NCBI RefSeq assembly: GCF_024757985.1
Contig: NZ_CP103289.1
Location: forward strand, 1,984,001-2,048,000
DNA: 64,000 bases
Origin: Cellulomonas sp. NS3
GTDB lineage: Bacteria; Actinomycetota; Actinomycetes; Actinomycetales; Cellulomonadaceae
Direction of reading: 5' to 3'
Below the pieces are notes generated by a model. That model saw only the letters and a program-made list of their open reading frames with translations, was not told the origin of the DNA and made no database searches. The translations under genes were made by a program, and so were the position numbers. Below are positions 32,647-41,154 of the stretch, in pieces; position 1 is the stretch's first letter, and every line of letters starts with the position of its first letter.

Positions 32647-33251
32647 GCGCAGGCAAGCGGACGGGGCGCGTCGAGCGCACGACGAGCGAGTCGAGCGTGC
32701 TCGTCGAGCTCGACCTCGACGGCACCGGCACGACCGACATCTCGACGACGGTCGGGTTCTACGACCACATGCTCACCGCGCTGGGCAAGCACTCCCTCAT
32801 CGACCTCACGGTCCGCGCGACGGGCGACACGCACATCGACGCGCACCACACGGTCGAGGACGTCGCGATCGCGATCGGCGAGGCGCTGCGCCAGGCGCTC
32901 GGCGACAAGCGCGGCATCTCGCGGTTCGGCGACGCGCTCGTGCCGCTCGACGAGGCGCTCGCGCAGGCCGTGGTCGACGTCTCCGGGCGTCCCTACCTCG
33001 TGCACTCGGGCGAGCCCGAGGGACAGGAGTACCACCTCATCGGCGGGCACTTCACGGGGTCGCTCACGCGGCACGTGCTCGAGTCGATCGCGCACCACGC
33101 GGGCATCTGCCTGCACGTGCGCGTGCTCGCCGGCCGGGACCCGCACCACATCGTCGAGGCGCAGTTCAAGGCCCTCGCACGCGCCCTGCGTCTCGCCGTG
33201 CAGCCCGACCCGCGCGTCACCGGCATCCCGAGCACGAAGGGCGTGCTGTGA
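32643..33251 (+). CDS. hisB: Imidazoleglycerol-phosphate dehydratase HisB
   Basis: Manganese-dependent dehydratase converting imidazoleglycerol phosphate to imidazole-acetol phosphate. 202 aa, the stand-alone form without the phosphatase domain found in enterobacteria. Paired metal-binding motifs are seen: [11 protein letters not shown] in the first half and [12 protein letters not shown] in the second, with [12 protein letters not shown] near residue 40 and [16 protein letters not shown] at the end. It overlaps hisC and the next gene by four bases each (GTGA). Confidence 0.97.
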   Translation: MSAGKRTGRVERTTSESSVLVELDLDGTGTTDISTTVGFYDHMLTALGKHSLIDLTVRATGDTHIDAHHTVEDVAIAIGEALRQALGDKRGISRFGDALVPLDEALAQAVVDVSGRPYLVHSGEPEGQEYHLIGGHFTGSLTRHVLESIAHHAGICLHVRVLAGRDPHHIVEAQFKALARALRLAVQPDPRVTGIPSTKGVL

Positions 33252-34039
33252 GCGCGGGGACCGGCCACGGGCCGGACGACGACGCGCTCCCGGACGACTT
33301 CACGGTCCCCGACGACCTGTCGGGACTCTTCGACGCGCCGGACGCACCGGACGCATCGGAGGCGCCGGCGGCGGACCCCCGAGGGCCCGCGACCGCGGAG
33401 CCCGGCCGGGACGTGCCGGCCGGCTCCGCGGGGCGCGACGGCTCCGCGCCGGGCGCCGGGGGAGCGGAGGACGCACCCGGGTCCGGCCACGACGAGGCCG
33501 CTCCGACCCCGCTCGCGGCCGCCGGTCGCGGGCCCGACGACCGCACGACGGACGACGACCCGAGCAGCACGGTGCCCGACGACCTCGCGTCGCTCACGGA
33601 CCCCGGGGCGGCCGAGGCCCCGTCGGTCACGCTCGTCCTGACCCAGGTCGCCGCGGCCGCCCCGCTCGCGGCGGCGTGCGCGCTCGCCGGGGTCGCGGTC
33701 GACGTCGTCCCGTCGCCGGTCGGCGCGCTCGCGGTCCTGCGCGAGCCCCGGACCGGTCCGGACGGAGCCGCGGCCATCTCGAAGCTGCTCAAGACCGTCC
33801 CCGTGATCCTGCTCGAGCGCCGCAGCGGGCAGATCACCGCGACGCGCTGGGCCGGCGGGCAGAAGGGCGACGAGCTGCCTGCGGGCCTCGTGCTCTCCGA
33901 CGCGCCCCCGGTGCTCGAGGAGCTGCTGCTCGGGGGCGCCTCGGTGAGCGACGTCGAGGGCGTCGTCACGAGCGTCGGGCTCTCGCGCTGGAAGGCCATG
34001 CGTCTGCTCGCGCAGTCGGCGCGGGGCACGCGCGGCTGA
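33248..34039 (+). CDS. Unknown protein between hisB and hisH
   Basis: 263 aa, not assigned to a family I recognise. Residues 1-122 are disordered and acidic (Asp, Pro, Ala, Gly) and contain the same short motif twice: TVPDDLSGL at 19-27 and TVPDDLASL at 108-116. The rest, about 125-263, looks folded, with alternating hydrophobic strands and helices ([41 protein letters not shown]) and a basic end. No membrane segment or signal peptide. It overlaps hisB as GTGA, so it is made with the histidine enzymes. An accessory or regulatory role in histidine synthesis is only a guess. Confidence 0.75.
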   Translation: MSAGTGHGPDDDALPDDFTVPDDLSGLFDAPDAPDASEAPAADPRGPATAEPGRDVPAGSAGRDGSAPGAGGAEDAPGSGHDEAAPTPLAAAGRGPDDRTTDDDPSSTVPDDLASLTDPGAAEAPSVTLVLTQVAAAAPLAAACALAGVAVDVVPSPVGALAVLREPRTGPDGAAAISKLLKTVPVILLERRSGQITATRWAGGQKGDELPAGLVLSDAPPVLEELLLGGASVSDVEGVVTSVGLSRWKAMRLLAQSARGTRG

Positions 34040-34113
34040 CGAGCAGGTCTCGGTGGCGACCGGCGACCGGTCTCACGGACCGCTCGCGGGCCGCACCCTG
34101 CGGCGCACCCCGG

Positions 34114-34119
34114 TAACCT
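34114..34119 (+). promoter_or_regulatory. -10 box TAACCT before hisH (leaderless)
   Basis: TAACCT ends 6 nt before GTG 34126, with AGGGGG filling the gap. The 86-base spacer before hisH holds nothing else. Confidence 0.5.
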
Positions 34120-34125
34120 GAGGGG

Positions 34126-34773
34126 GTGTCCAGCCAGCCCCGCGTCGTCGTCCTCGACTACGGCTTCGGCAACGTCCGATCCGCCGTCCGCGCCCTCGAA
34201 CGCGTCGGCGCGCACGTCGAGCTGACGGCGGACCCGCACGCCGCCGCGGAGGCGGACGGCCTCGTCGTCCCCGGGGTCGGCGCGTTCGCCGCGGTCATGG
34301 CCGGCCTGCGTGACGTGCGCGGCGACCAGATCGTCGACCGCCGGCTCGCCGGGGGCCGGCCGGTGCTCGGCATCTGCGTCGGCATGCAGGTCATGTTCGA
34401 GGCGGGCGACGAGCACGGCGTGCGGACCGACGGCCTCGGCGAGTGGCCGGGCCTCGTGGACCGCCTCGAGGCCGACGTCGTCCCGCACATGGGCTGGGCG
34501 ACGGTCGACGCCCCCGAGGGCACGACGCTGTTCGCGGGCCTCGAGGACGAGCGCTTCTACTTCGTGCACTCCTACGCGGCGCGCACGTTCCCGCTCACCG
34601 AGGGCTCCCCGGAGGAGCGGCTCGCGCCGCCGCGCGTCACGTGGGCCGAGCACGGCGACCGTTTCGTCGCCGCCGTCGAGAACGGCCCGCTCTCCGCGAC
34701 CCAGTTCCACCCCGAGAAGTCGGGTGACGCGGGTGCCCAGCTCCTGACCAACTGGGTCGACTCCCTGCGCTGA
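34126..34773 (+). CDS. hisH: Imidazoleglycerol-phosphate synthase glutaminase subunit HisH
   Basis: Class I glutamine amidotransferase that feeds ammonia to HisF. 215 aa. The catalytic triad is visible: nucleophile Cys in [12 protein letters not shown] near residue 83, and His and Glu in [11 protein letters not shown] near residue 197. [13 protein letters not shown] at the N-terminus is typical. hisF is not in this window, so it must lie elsewhere. priA follows after 92 bases, a spacer that contains a perfect 18-bp palindrome and a small hairpin. Confidence 0.97.
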   Translation: MSSQPRVVVLDYGFGNVRSAVRALERVGAHVELTADPHAAAEADGLVVPGVGAFAAVMAGLRDVRGDQIVDRRLAGGRPVLGICVGMQVMFEAGDEHGVRTDGLGEWPGLVDRLEADVVPHMGWATVDAPEGTTLFAGLEDERFYFVHSYAARTFPLTEGSPEERLAPPRVTWAEHGDRFVAAVENGPLSATQFHPEKSGDAGAQLLTNWVDSLR

Positions 34774-34803
34774 TCGTCCGCGCCCCGAGGACCGGGGCAC
34801 GTG

Positions 34804-34821
34804 GGCCGGGCGCGCCCGGCC
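34804..34821 (+). repeat. Perfect 18-bp palindrome between hisH and priA
   Basis: GGCCGGGCG is followed directly by its reverse complement. With no loop it would be a poor RNA hairpin. A second small inverted repeat, GTGCCG/CGGCAC, follows at 34837-34850. Perfect GC palindromes are not rare in such DNA, so function is doubtful. Confidence 0.45.
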
Positions 34822-34865
34822 ACCCACCCGAGCAGGTGCCGCACGGCACCCACGAGAGGACCGCC

Positions 34866-35606
34866 ATGACCGACCGCCTCGAGCTGCTGCCCGCCGTCGA
34901 CGTCGCCGACGGGCAGGCCGTGCGCCTCGTCCAGGGCGAGGCCGGCTCCGAGACCGGCTACGGCGACCCGCTCGCCGCGGCGCTCGACTGGCACGCGGGC
35001 GGGGCCGAGTGGATCCACCTCGTCGACCTCGACGCCGCCTTCGGGCGCGGGTCGAACGCGCCGTTGCTGGCCGACGTCACCGCGGACCTGTCCGCGAAGG
35101 GCGTCAAGGTCGAGCTCTCGGGGGGCATCCGGGACGACGCGTCGCTCGAGCGCGCGCTCGGCACGGGAGCGACGCGCGTCAACCTCGGCACCGCGGCGCT
35201 CGAGGACCCCGAGTGGACCGCCCAGGTCATCGCGAGCCACGGTGCGGCGATCGCGGTCGGCCTCGACGTGCGCGGGACAACGCTCGCCGCGCGCGGCTGG
35301 ACGCAGGAGGGCGGCGACCTCTGGGAGGTCCTCGCGCGGCTCGACGCGGCCGGCTGCGCGCGCTACGTCGTGACCGACGTGACGAAGGACGGCACCCTGC
35401 GCGGCCCCAACCTCGACCTGCTGCGCGAGGTGTGCGCGCGCACGAGCGCCCCGGTCGTGGCGTCGGGCGGCATCTCGAGCCTCGCCGACCTCGAGGCGCT
35501 GCGGGCCCTCGTCCCGGTCGGTGTCGAGGGGGCGATCGTCGGCAAGGCGCTCTACGCCCGGGCGTTCACGCTGCCCGAGGCGCTCGACGTCGCCGGACGG
35601 CCGTGA
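34866..35606 (+). CDS. priA: ProFAR isomerase PriA (HisA, possibly also TrpF)
   Basis: (beta/alpha)8 isomerase of histidine synthesis. In actinobacteria the HisA homologue PriA commonly also performs the TrpF step of tryptophan synthesis. 246 aa from ATG 34866, with GAGAGGA upstream. The catalytic Asp in [17 protein letters not shown], the phosphate-binding [18 protein letters not shown], the second catalytic Asp in [15 protein letters not shown], and [14 protein letters not shown] are all in place. Bifunctionality is inferred from lineage. It overlaps the SseB-like gene as GTGA. Confidence 0.94.
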   Translation: MTDRLELLPAVDVADGQAVRLVQGEAGSETGYGDPLAAALDWHAGGAEWIHLVDLDAAFGRGSNAPLLADVTADLSAKGVKVELSGGIRDDASLERALGTGATRVNLGTAALEDPEWTAQVIASHGAAIAVGLDVRGTTLAARGWTQEGGDLWEVLARLDAAGCARYVVTDVTKDGTLRGPNLDLLREVCARTSAPVVASGGISSLADLEALRALVPVGVEGAIVGKALYARAFTLPEALDVAGRP

Positions 35607-36403
35607 CCGCTCCGCGCGAGCTGCCGCCGACGTCCGCGTTCGCGGGGGACGACGGCGGCTGCGACCCGCGGCTCGCGGACGCGCTGCGGGCGCTCGGCAC
35701 CGCACGCGGCTCGCTCGCGGGCGTGGTGGCGGCGCTCGCCGGGACGCGGGTGCTCGTCCCGGTCCTCGCGGAGCTCGAGGCCGCGGACGTCGTCGAGCAC
35801 GGCGGGCACGAGCACACCGTCGACAAGGAGGCGTCCGCCGGGATCGTCGCGCTCCAGGCGCCCGACGGCCGCACGGCGCTGCCCGTCTTCTCGTCGGTCA
35901 CGGCGATGCAGGCGTGGCGGCCCGACGCGCGGCCCGTGCCGACCGACGTCGCACGCGCGGCGCTCTCCGCCGTCGAGGAGCGGTGGGAGCTGCTCGTGCT
36001 CGACCCCGGTGGCCCGGTCACGGTGCTCGTGCCCCGGCCGGCCGTGTGGGCGCTCGCGCAGCAGCGCGACTGGGTCCCCGCGGTCCGGCGCGTGCCCGGG
36101 GCGGAGCCCGCCGGTCCGTCCAGGGCTGCCGCGCCGGCCCTCGCGGGTGCGACCGACGAGGGCGAGGTGGACCCCGACGTCCGCGCCGCGCTGCAGGGTG
36201 CGCTCGGAGCCGTGCCCGAGGTCCTCGGGCTCGACGCCCGGCCCGGCCGCCGCGCCGAGGTCGCGGTGCTGCTGCGCCTCGTGCCCGGCCTCGACCGCGC
36301 GCGCCTGGATGGCGTCCTCGCCCGGGTCAACGCGGCGCTCGCGGCCGACGAGACCGTCACCCTGCGCGTCGACTCGCTCGAGCTGCGGCTGCTCGCGGGC
36401 TGA
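35603..36403 (+). CDS. SseB-family protein
   Basis: 266 aa with the SseB N-terminal domain: [56 protein letters not shown] is the family core, here residues about 48-110. A second region about 185-265 ([21 protein letters not shown], ending in SLELRLL) fits the SseB C-terminal part. In many actinobacteria an SseB gene sits between priA and infC; its function is unknown. GTG 35603 overlaps the priA stop. Confidence 0.85.
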   Translation: MTAPRELPPTSAFAGDDGGCDPRLADALRALGTARGSLAGVVAALAGTRVLVPVLAELEAADVVEHGGHEHTVDKEASAGIVALQAPDGRTALPVFSSVTAMQAWRPDARPVPTDVARAALSAVEERWELLVLDPGGPVTVLVPRPAVWALAQQRDWVPAVRRVPGAEPAGPSRAAAPALAGATDEGEVDPDVRAALQGALGAVPEVLGLDARPGRRAEVAVLLRLVPGLDRARLDGVLARVNAALAADETVTLRVDSLELRLLAG

Positions 36404-36433
36404 CCGGCGACCCGACGTCGCCGACCGCTCGGC

Positions 36434-36877
36434 TCACCGCCGGCGGCGCAGCGCCCAGGCGAGGGAGAACGCGCTGAGCACCACCGCACCGACGAGCTGC
36501 CCGCCCAGGATCACGCGGTTGAGGTCGAGCGCCGGGCGCCAGTGCACGCCGTCGTCGTCGACCACGTAGACGCCCACCGCGCGCACGCGCGTCGCGTACC
36601 CGCCGCCGCCGCCGGAGCCGCCGCCCTCGCCGCTGCTCGTCCCGCCGCCCGCACCGACCTCGCCGGTGCCCGAGCCGGTCATGACCGCGCCGTGCACCCT
36701 CGCGACCGGGATGACGGTCGTGCCGCCGCGCTCGTACGCGTCACCGAAGACCCGCCGCACGGTCCAGGTGTCGCCGGCCGCGCGGGTCAGGGCTGCGGGG
36801 TCGAAGCGCGTGCGCGCGTGCGTCGGCTCGGGGTCGACGGCCTGCTCGGGACGCTCTGGGTGCGGGGTCGCGGACAC
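36434..36877 (-). CDS. GerW (YtfJ)-family protein
   Basis: 147 aa. Core family features are VFGDAYERGGTTVIPVARV, a long Gly/Ser-rich loop (residues about 65-92, mostly Gly) and TRVRAVGVYVVDDDGVHWRP. A C-terminal hydrophobic segment about 120-140 (VILGGQLVGAVVLSAFSLAW) may anchor it to the membrane. The family is named for a Bacillus spore protein but is common in non-sporulating actinobacteria, so no germination role is implied. GTG 36877 has GGGAGGA 3-4 nt upstream. It lies 115 bases downstream of the protease gene on the same strand. Confidence 0.85.
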   Translation of the reverse strand: MSATPHPERPEQAVDPEPTHARTRFDPAALTRAAGDTWTVRRVFGDAYERGGTTVIPVARVHGAVMTGSGTGEVGAGGGTSSGEGGGSGGGGGYATRVRAVGVYVVDDDGVHWRPALDLNRVILGGQLVGAVVLSAFSLAWALRRRR

Positions 36878-36992
36878 GGTTCCTCCCGGGCTCGTCGGTC
36901 GACCCACTGTGGCAGCGCGGGACGTGCCCCTACAACGGCCCGGGGCGCCCGAGGACCGGGTCGCCGGCCCGACGGGCCCCGTGGCCGGTCGC

Positions 36993-37736
36993 TCAGGGCG
37001 ACGTGCAGGACGTCGCGGGAGCGAAGGCCGTCGTGTCGGCGAGCAGGGCGCGCAGGGTGCTCACGGGCACGACGAAGCTCTGACCGGTCGTGTTCTTGGC
37101 GTACACGACACCGATGACCCGGCCCTCGGAGTCGAGCGCCGCCGACCCCGAGCTGCCCGGCTCCACGGGCGCGTCCGTCACGAGCACCTCGCCGAGGTTC
37201 TCGTTGAGCGGGTCGGTCGTCGAGCCGATGACGTGGCCGCTCGTCACCGTGAGCTGCCCGCCCTTGGGGTACCCGACGACGCTCACCGCGTCGCCCGGCG
37301 CGGGGTCGGCGTCCGCGAGCACCGGTGCGGCGGGCAGCGGCTCGGCCGTGCGGACCACCGCGAGGTCGGCGAGCGCGGCGGTCTGCGCGGCGGTCACGGC
37401 GATGTCCCGCCCGTCGTACGTGCTCAGGTGCAGGTCCGCGGAGTCGGCGACGACGTGCCGGTTCGTGATGAGGGTCGTCTCGTCGATGGCGAAGCCCGAG
37501 CCGGTGGACAGCGCCGAGCACCCGATGTTCCGGATGCGCACCGCCATGCGCTGGGCGGCGTCGAACCCGTCGGGGGACAGGTTGCCGGTCTGCGCGGGGG
37601 TCGGTGCCGTGACCGTCGACGGCACGACGTCGGTCGGCATCGGCTCCGGCATCGCCGGGACGACGCCGCAGCCCGCGAGGACGACGCACGCGGCGGCCGT
37701 CAGCACGGTGCCGGACCGGGCCCGCGCCCGGGTCAT
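36993..37736 (-). CDS. Trypsin-like serine protease, predicted lipoprotein
   Basis: 247 aa. A signal peptide ends in a lipobox, Leu20-Ala21-Gly22-Cys23, so the protein should be lipid-anchored outside the membrane after LspA cleavage. A Pro/Thr linker (24-50) leads to a chymotrypsin-fold domain with the complete triad: His94 in TNRHVV, Asp124 in ALADLAVV and Ser196 in PGSSGS. Cys73 and the Cys near residue 244 could form a disulfide. The start overlaps the stop of the coiled-coil membrane protein gene (ATGA), so both are made together. The substrate is unknown. A quality-control or signalling protease at the cell envelope is the simplest idea. Confidence 0.9.
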   Translation of the reverse strand: MTRARARSGTVLTAAACVVLAGCGVVPAMPEPMPTDVVPSTVTAPTPAQTGNLSPDGFDAAQRMAVRIRNIGCSALSTGSGFAIDETTLITNRHVVADSADLHLSTYDGRDIAVTAAQTAALADLAVVRTAEPLPAAPVLADADPAPGDAVSVVGYPKGGQLTVTSGHVIGSTTDPLNENLGEVLVTDAPVEPGSSGSAALDSEGRVIGVVYAKNTTGQSFVVPVSTLRALLADTTAFAPATSCTSP

Positions 37737-38941
37737 CGCTCGAGCTCGAGCTGCAGCGCGGCGTTGGCGTCACGCGCCGCACCGCACACCTGCTGCACGT
37801 CGGTGCGGAACCGCGCGAGGTCCGCCGCGTCGTACGCGGCGGCGTTCTCGAGGTAGCTGATGAGCTGGTACTGCCCGTCGACGCACACGTCGAGCGCGCC
37901 CGCGACCTTGCCGGCGGCGTCCGAGACGCGCGCCTGGTAGTCGACGAGCTGTCGCTGCGCCTCGCGCTCGTCGCCGATCTGCGCCTTCTCGTCGGCGAGC
38001 TCGGTGATCCGCGCCTGCGCGGTCTGGAGCTGTGCGCGCACCGCCTCGAGCTCGGCGATCGCCCCGTCGAGCTCGACGCGCTGCTGCGCGAGCTCGGTGC
38101 CGGTGGTGCGGGCGACCTGCTCCCACTCCGCAGCCCGCTCCTCGTGGGCACGCGTGAGCACGACGAGGTACGTCGCGAGCGCGAGCGTCAGGGCGAACAG
38201 CATCGCGAGCACGATGACCGCCCACGGCTGGCGGCGGTGCCGGGCCGGCACCACCTCGGGTGCGACGTGCGGCGGCGGCGTCCACGCGCCCGGGCGCGCG
38301 CCGGCGTGGCTGCCACCGCCGTGGTGCACCGGCGCGGGCGTGCCCGGGCGGTCGTCCGGCCCGGGCGCCGGCGCGGTGCTCACGGGCGGCAGGACGCGGG
38401 TCGCGGCGGCGTCCGGGTGCGGTGTCGCTGTGCCCCCTGGCGGGTTCTGGCGCCGGTCGACGCCCACCTCGGGTGCGGGTCGGTCGGCACCGGTGGCGCC
38501 GACGGTCGGCCCGGCGACGCCCGGGGCCCGGTCCGTCGGGGCGGCGGCGCCCGGGTGCGCATCCGCCGCGGTCTCGCCGGTCCGGCCCTGCGGCGTCGAG
38601 GGCCCGCCGGCCCGGGTCGTCAGGGTCTCGCCGCCCGTGGGCGCGTCGCCCCGCGAGGGGGCCCGGTCGGTCTGCACGCCGCCGTCCGTGACGGCGGGGG
38701 GCCTGGGCTCCCGGACGCCCCGGTCCGACGCCTCGCCGACCGTGCGCCCGGTGCTGGTTCCGGCGCCCGGCTCGTGCCGGCTCGCGGTGACGGCCGTGCC
38801 CGGCGGAGGGACGGCCTCGGCCCTCCCGTCCCGCTCCCGCACGGGGGTGCGGAGGGGTTCGGCGAGGAGGTCGAGGTCGTCGGGCAGGCCTCGGGCGGCA
38901 GGCGTGGCGGTGCCGTCGTCGGTCTCCGGCTCACGGGTCAC
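37733..38941 (-). CDS. Membrane-anchored coiled-coil protein coupled to the serine protease
   Basis: 402 aa from GTG 38941, not matched to a known family. Residues 1-238 are disordered (Pro, Thr, Gly, Ala, Asp) and should be cytoplasmic; about 239-261 is one membrane segment (AVIVLAMLFALTLALATYLV). Then come an extracytoplasmic coiled coil about 265-345 (ELAQQRVELDGAIAELEAVR, then ITELADEKAQIGDEREAQRQ) and a short helical domain with two Cys (DVCVDGQ, QQVCGAA) that may pair. The start is set by TATCCT 6 nt upstream. The overlap with the protease gene suggests a complex, with this protein as scaffold or substrate. Confidence 0.8.
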   Translation of the reverse strand: MTREPETDDGTATPAARGLPDDLDLLAEPLRTPVRERDGRAEAVPPPGTAVTASRHEPGAGTSTGRTVGEASDRGVREPRPPAVTDGGVQTDRAPSRGDAPTGGETLTTRAGGPSTPQGRTGETAADAHPGAAAPTDRAPGVAGPTVGATGADRPAPEVGVDRRQNPPGGTATPHPDAAATRVLPPVSTAPAPGPDDRPGTPAPVHHGGGSHAGARPGAWTPPPHVAPEVVPARHRRQPWAVIVLAMLFALTLALATYLVVLTRAHEERAAEWEQVARTTGTELAQQRVELDGAIAELEAVRAQLQTAQARITELADEKAQIGDEREAQRQLVDYQARVSDAAGKVAGALDVCVDGQYQLISYLENAAAYDAADLARFRTDVQQVCGAARDANAALQLELER

Positions 38942-38947
38942 CGTCCC

Positions 38948-38953
38948 AGGATA
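38948..38953 (-). promoter_or_regulatory. -10 box TATCCT for the coiled-coil/protease operon (leaderless)
   Basis: On the minus strand TATCCT ends 6 nt before GTG 38941. It lies in the 233-base divergent spacer shared with the MFS gene; the rest of that spacer shows no clear operator. Confidence 0.5.
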
Positions 38954-39174
38954 GAGCGGGACCCGGTGGAGCCCGTCGTCCGTCCGTGGTGAGCCGGACT
39001 GGTGCCCCGGACGCCACCGGTCGGGCGGGACGTCGCGCCCGCGGTGCTCCGTCCGCGAACGACCGGTGGGCCCGCCCCGGCAGCGGTCGCGCCGCCGAGC
39101 AGCCACCGCACGCGGCGCACGTCACGTCGGCGCTCCGGATATGTCCGTGCTCGGCGTCGGGAGGCCGGGAGACA

Positions 39175-40503
39175 ATGGCGTCCGTGTCCCTCTCGCCGTA
39201 CGTCGACCTGCTGCGCCTGCCCGGCGTCCTCCGCCTGGTGCTCGTCGCGCTCGTCGCGCGTGTGCCGCACGCCGCCTCGGGCGTCGTCGTCACGCTGCAC
39301 GTCGTCCTGACGCTCGACAAGGGGTACGGCCAGGCGGGCGTCGTGGTCGCCGCGGTGACGATCGGCTCCGCGATCGGCGCCCCGTGGCGCGGGCGTCGCG
39401 TCGACACGCTCGGGCTGCGGCGCGCCCTCGTCCCGTCCGTCGTCGTCGAGTCGGCGGTGTGGGTGGTGGCGCCGTTCCTCGGGTACGAGGCGCTCGTGGT
39501 CGCCGCCTTCGTCGCCGGGCTGTTCCTCGTCCCGGTGTTCTCGGTCGTGCGGCAGTCGCTGGGTGTGCTCGTGCCGCCGGTCCAGCAGCGCACGGGCTAC
39601 GCGCTCGACTCGGTCGGCACCGAGCTGACCTTCATGCTGGCGCCGGTGGTCGGCGTGCTCGTCGCGACCCAGGTCTCGACGACGGTCGCGCTCGTCTCGG
39701 TCGGTGTCTCGACCGTCGCCGCCGGGGCGCTGCTGATCTGGTTCGACCCGCCGACGCGCACGTCGCAGGTGCACGCCCGGTCGTCCGCGGCGCAGCCGGC
39801 GGGCCCGGACGCCGAGGGCGTCGTCCCGCTCGCGACCCCGGTCCCTGCCGCCGCGGTGCCCGGTCCGTCGACGTTCCGTGTTGTGACCCCGGCGCTCCTC
39901 GTGGTCCTGGCGGCCGCGGTCGCGGTGTCGTTCGTCCTGAACGCGACGGACGTGTCCATCGTCGCGGCGCTCGAGGGTTGGGGACGTGAGTCGTCGGTCG
40001 GGTGGGTCATCGCGCTCTGGGCCGGCGGCTCGGTCGTCGGCGGCCTCGTCTACGGCGCGGGCCGGCGTGCGGTGCACCCGCTCGTGCTCGTGCTGGTGCT
40101 CGCGCTCCTGACGCTGCCAGCCGCGGCGGCCGGGACGCCGCTGCTGCTCGCGGTCGCGGTCGTGCTCGCCGGTGTCCCCTGTGCGCCCGCCCTCTCCTCG
40201 ATCACGGCGGCGCTCGTCCGGCTCGCGCCCGAGGAGCGCCGCGGCGAGGTCATGGGCTGGCAGGGCACCGCGATGACGCTCGGTGCCGCGGTCGGCGCAC
40301 CCCTGTGCGGCTGGTTCATCGACCGGCACGGCCCGGGGGCCGGCTTCCTGACGGCGAGCGCGATCGGCGTGGTGCTCGCCGGAGGTGGGCTCGTCGTGCT
40401 CCGGCTCGCCCGCGACCGTTCGCTCCGGTCGGCGTCCCCGGTCGAGCGCGAGCAGGCGCACGACGCGGACGGAACGCACCTCCCGGTCGACGCGCGCGGC
40501 TGA
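39175..40503 (+). CDS. MFS transporter
   Basis: 442 aa with about 12 hydrophobic segments, a major facilitator of the drug/multi-substrate efflux type. The loop between segments 2 and 3 carries a degenerate MFS signature (GAPWRGRRVDTLGLRRAL); the central cytoplasmic loop is Pro/Ala-rich. EERRGEVMGWQGTAMTLG and GWFIDRHGPGAGF in the second half resemble predicted arabinose-efflux permeases. The substrate cannot be predicted. Start options: ATG 39175 with GGGAGG upstream, or GTG 39184, leaderless behind GACAAT (39171-39176). It is divergent from the coiled-coil/protease operon. Confidence 0.88.
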   Translation: MASVSLSPYVDLLRLPGVLRLVLVALVARVPHAASGVVVTLHVVLTLDKGYGQAGVVVAAVTIGSAIGAPWRGRRVDTLGLRRALVPSVVVESAVWVVAPFLGYEALVVAAFVAGLFLVPVFSVVRQSLGVLVPPVQQRTGYALDSVGTELTFMLAPVVGVLVATQVSTTVALVSVGVSTVAAGALLIWFDPPTRTSQVHARSSAAQPAGPDAEGVVPLATPVPAAAVPGPSTFRVVTPALLVVLAAAVAVSFVLNATDVSIVAALEGWGRESSVGWVIALWAGGSVVGGLVYGAGRRAVHPLVLVLVLALLTLPAAAAGTPLLLAVAVVLAGVPCAPALSSITAALVRLAPEERRGEVMGWQGTAMTLGAAVGAPLCGWFIDRHGPGAGFLTASAIGVVLAGGGLVVLRLARDRSLRSASPVEREQAHDADGTHLPVDARG

Positions 40504-40632
40504 GGTGCCGACGGACGACGCCGGTCGGGGGAGCGCCCCTGCGCCGCGGGCGCGTCGGACGACGAGCCGCTCAGCGACGCGCCCGGCTTCTCGCCGGGCG
40601 GCGGGCGCCCGAGCCGGCCGCCCGCCCCTGCG

Positions 40633-41019
40633 TCAGACGACCGAGCCGGTCAGCTTCTCGCCTGGGCCCTCGCCGGGCGCGTCCGGGAACGGCGACGCCT
40701 CGCGGAACGCGAGCTGCAGCGACCGCAGTCCGTCGCGGAGCGAGCGGGCGTGCTGGTTGCCGAGGTCGGGCGCGGAGGCCGTGACGAGTGCGGCGAGCGC
40801 GGTGATGAGCTTGCGGGCCTCGTCGAGGTCGAGGTGGTCCTCGCCGCGCGCGTCCTCGGTGTCCGGGCTCAGGCCGCACTTCACCGCCGCGGCGCTCATG
40901 AGGTGCACCGCCGCGGTCGTGATGACCTCGACCGCGGCCACGTCGGCGATGTCGCGCACGGCCTCCGTCTCGGGGGTGCGGGGGTCGACGGGGCTCGTGC
41001 TCGCGCTGTGCTCGGACAT
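40633..41019 (-). CDS. DUF1844 protein
   Basis: 128 aa. The conserved DUF1844 helix region is seen at about 20-95: IADVAAVEVITTAAVHLMSAAAVKCGL, then DLDEARKLITALAALVTASAPDL and SLRDGLRSLQLAFREAS. Small helical actinobacterial protein of unknown function, normally found close to infC; here a furA-katA pair lies between. The 129-base gap on its 3' side, before the MFS gene end, contains nothing I can name. Confidence 0.85.
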   Translation of the reverse strand: MSEHSASTSPVDPRTPETEAVRDIADVAAVEVITTAAVHLMSAAAVKCGLSPDTEDARGEDHLDLDEARKLITALAALVTASAPDLGNQHARSLRDGLRSLQLAFREASPFPDAPGEGPGEKLTGSVV

Positions 41020-41091
41020 GCCCCGATCCTCTCACCGCCCGCCGCGCACGTCCGCGCGCACCTCGGCGCCCCGTCCGCCCCGGAACGCGGA

Positions 41092-41121
41092 CAGGGCCCG
41101 CACCGAGAGGTGCGGGCCCTG
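41092..41121 (-). terminator. Hairpin terminator after katA
   Basis: A perfect 13-bp stem (41092-41104 with 41109-41121) closed by a GAGA tetraloop lies 34 bases after the katA stop. No T-run follows on either strand; such strong T-less hairpins are usual terminators in GC-rich actinobacteria. It also separates the DUF1844 gene from katA. Confidence 0.7.
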
Positions 41122-41154
41122 CTGCCGGTCCCGTCGGACCGTCGTGCTCGTGCG

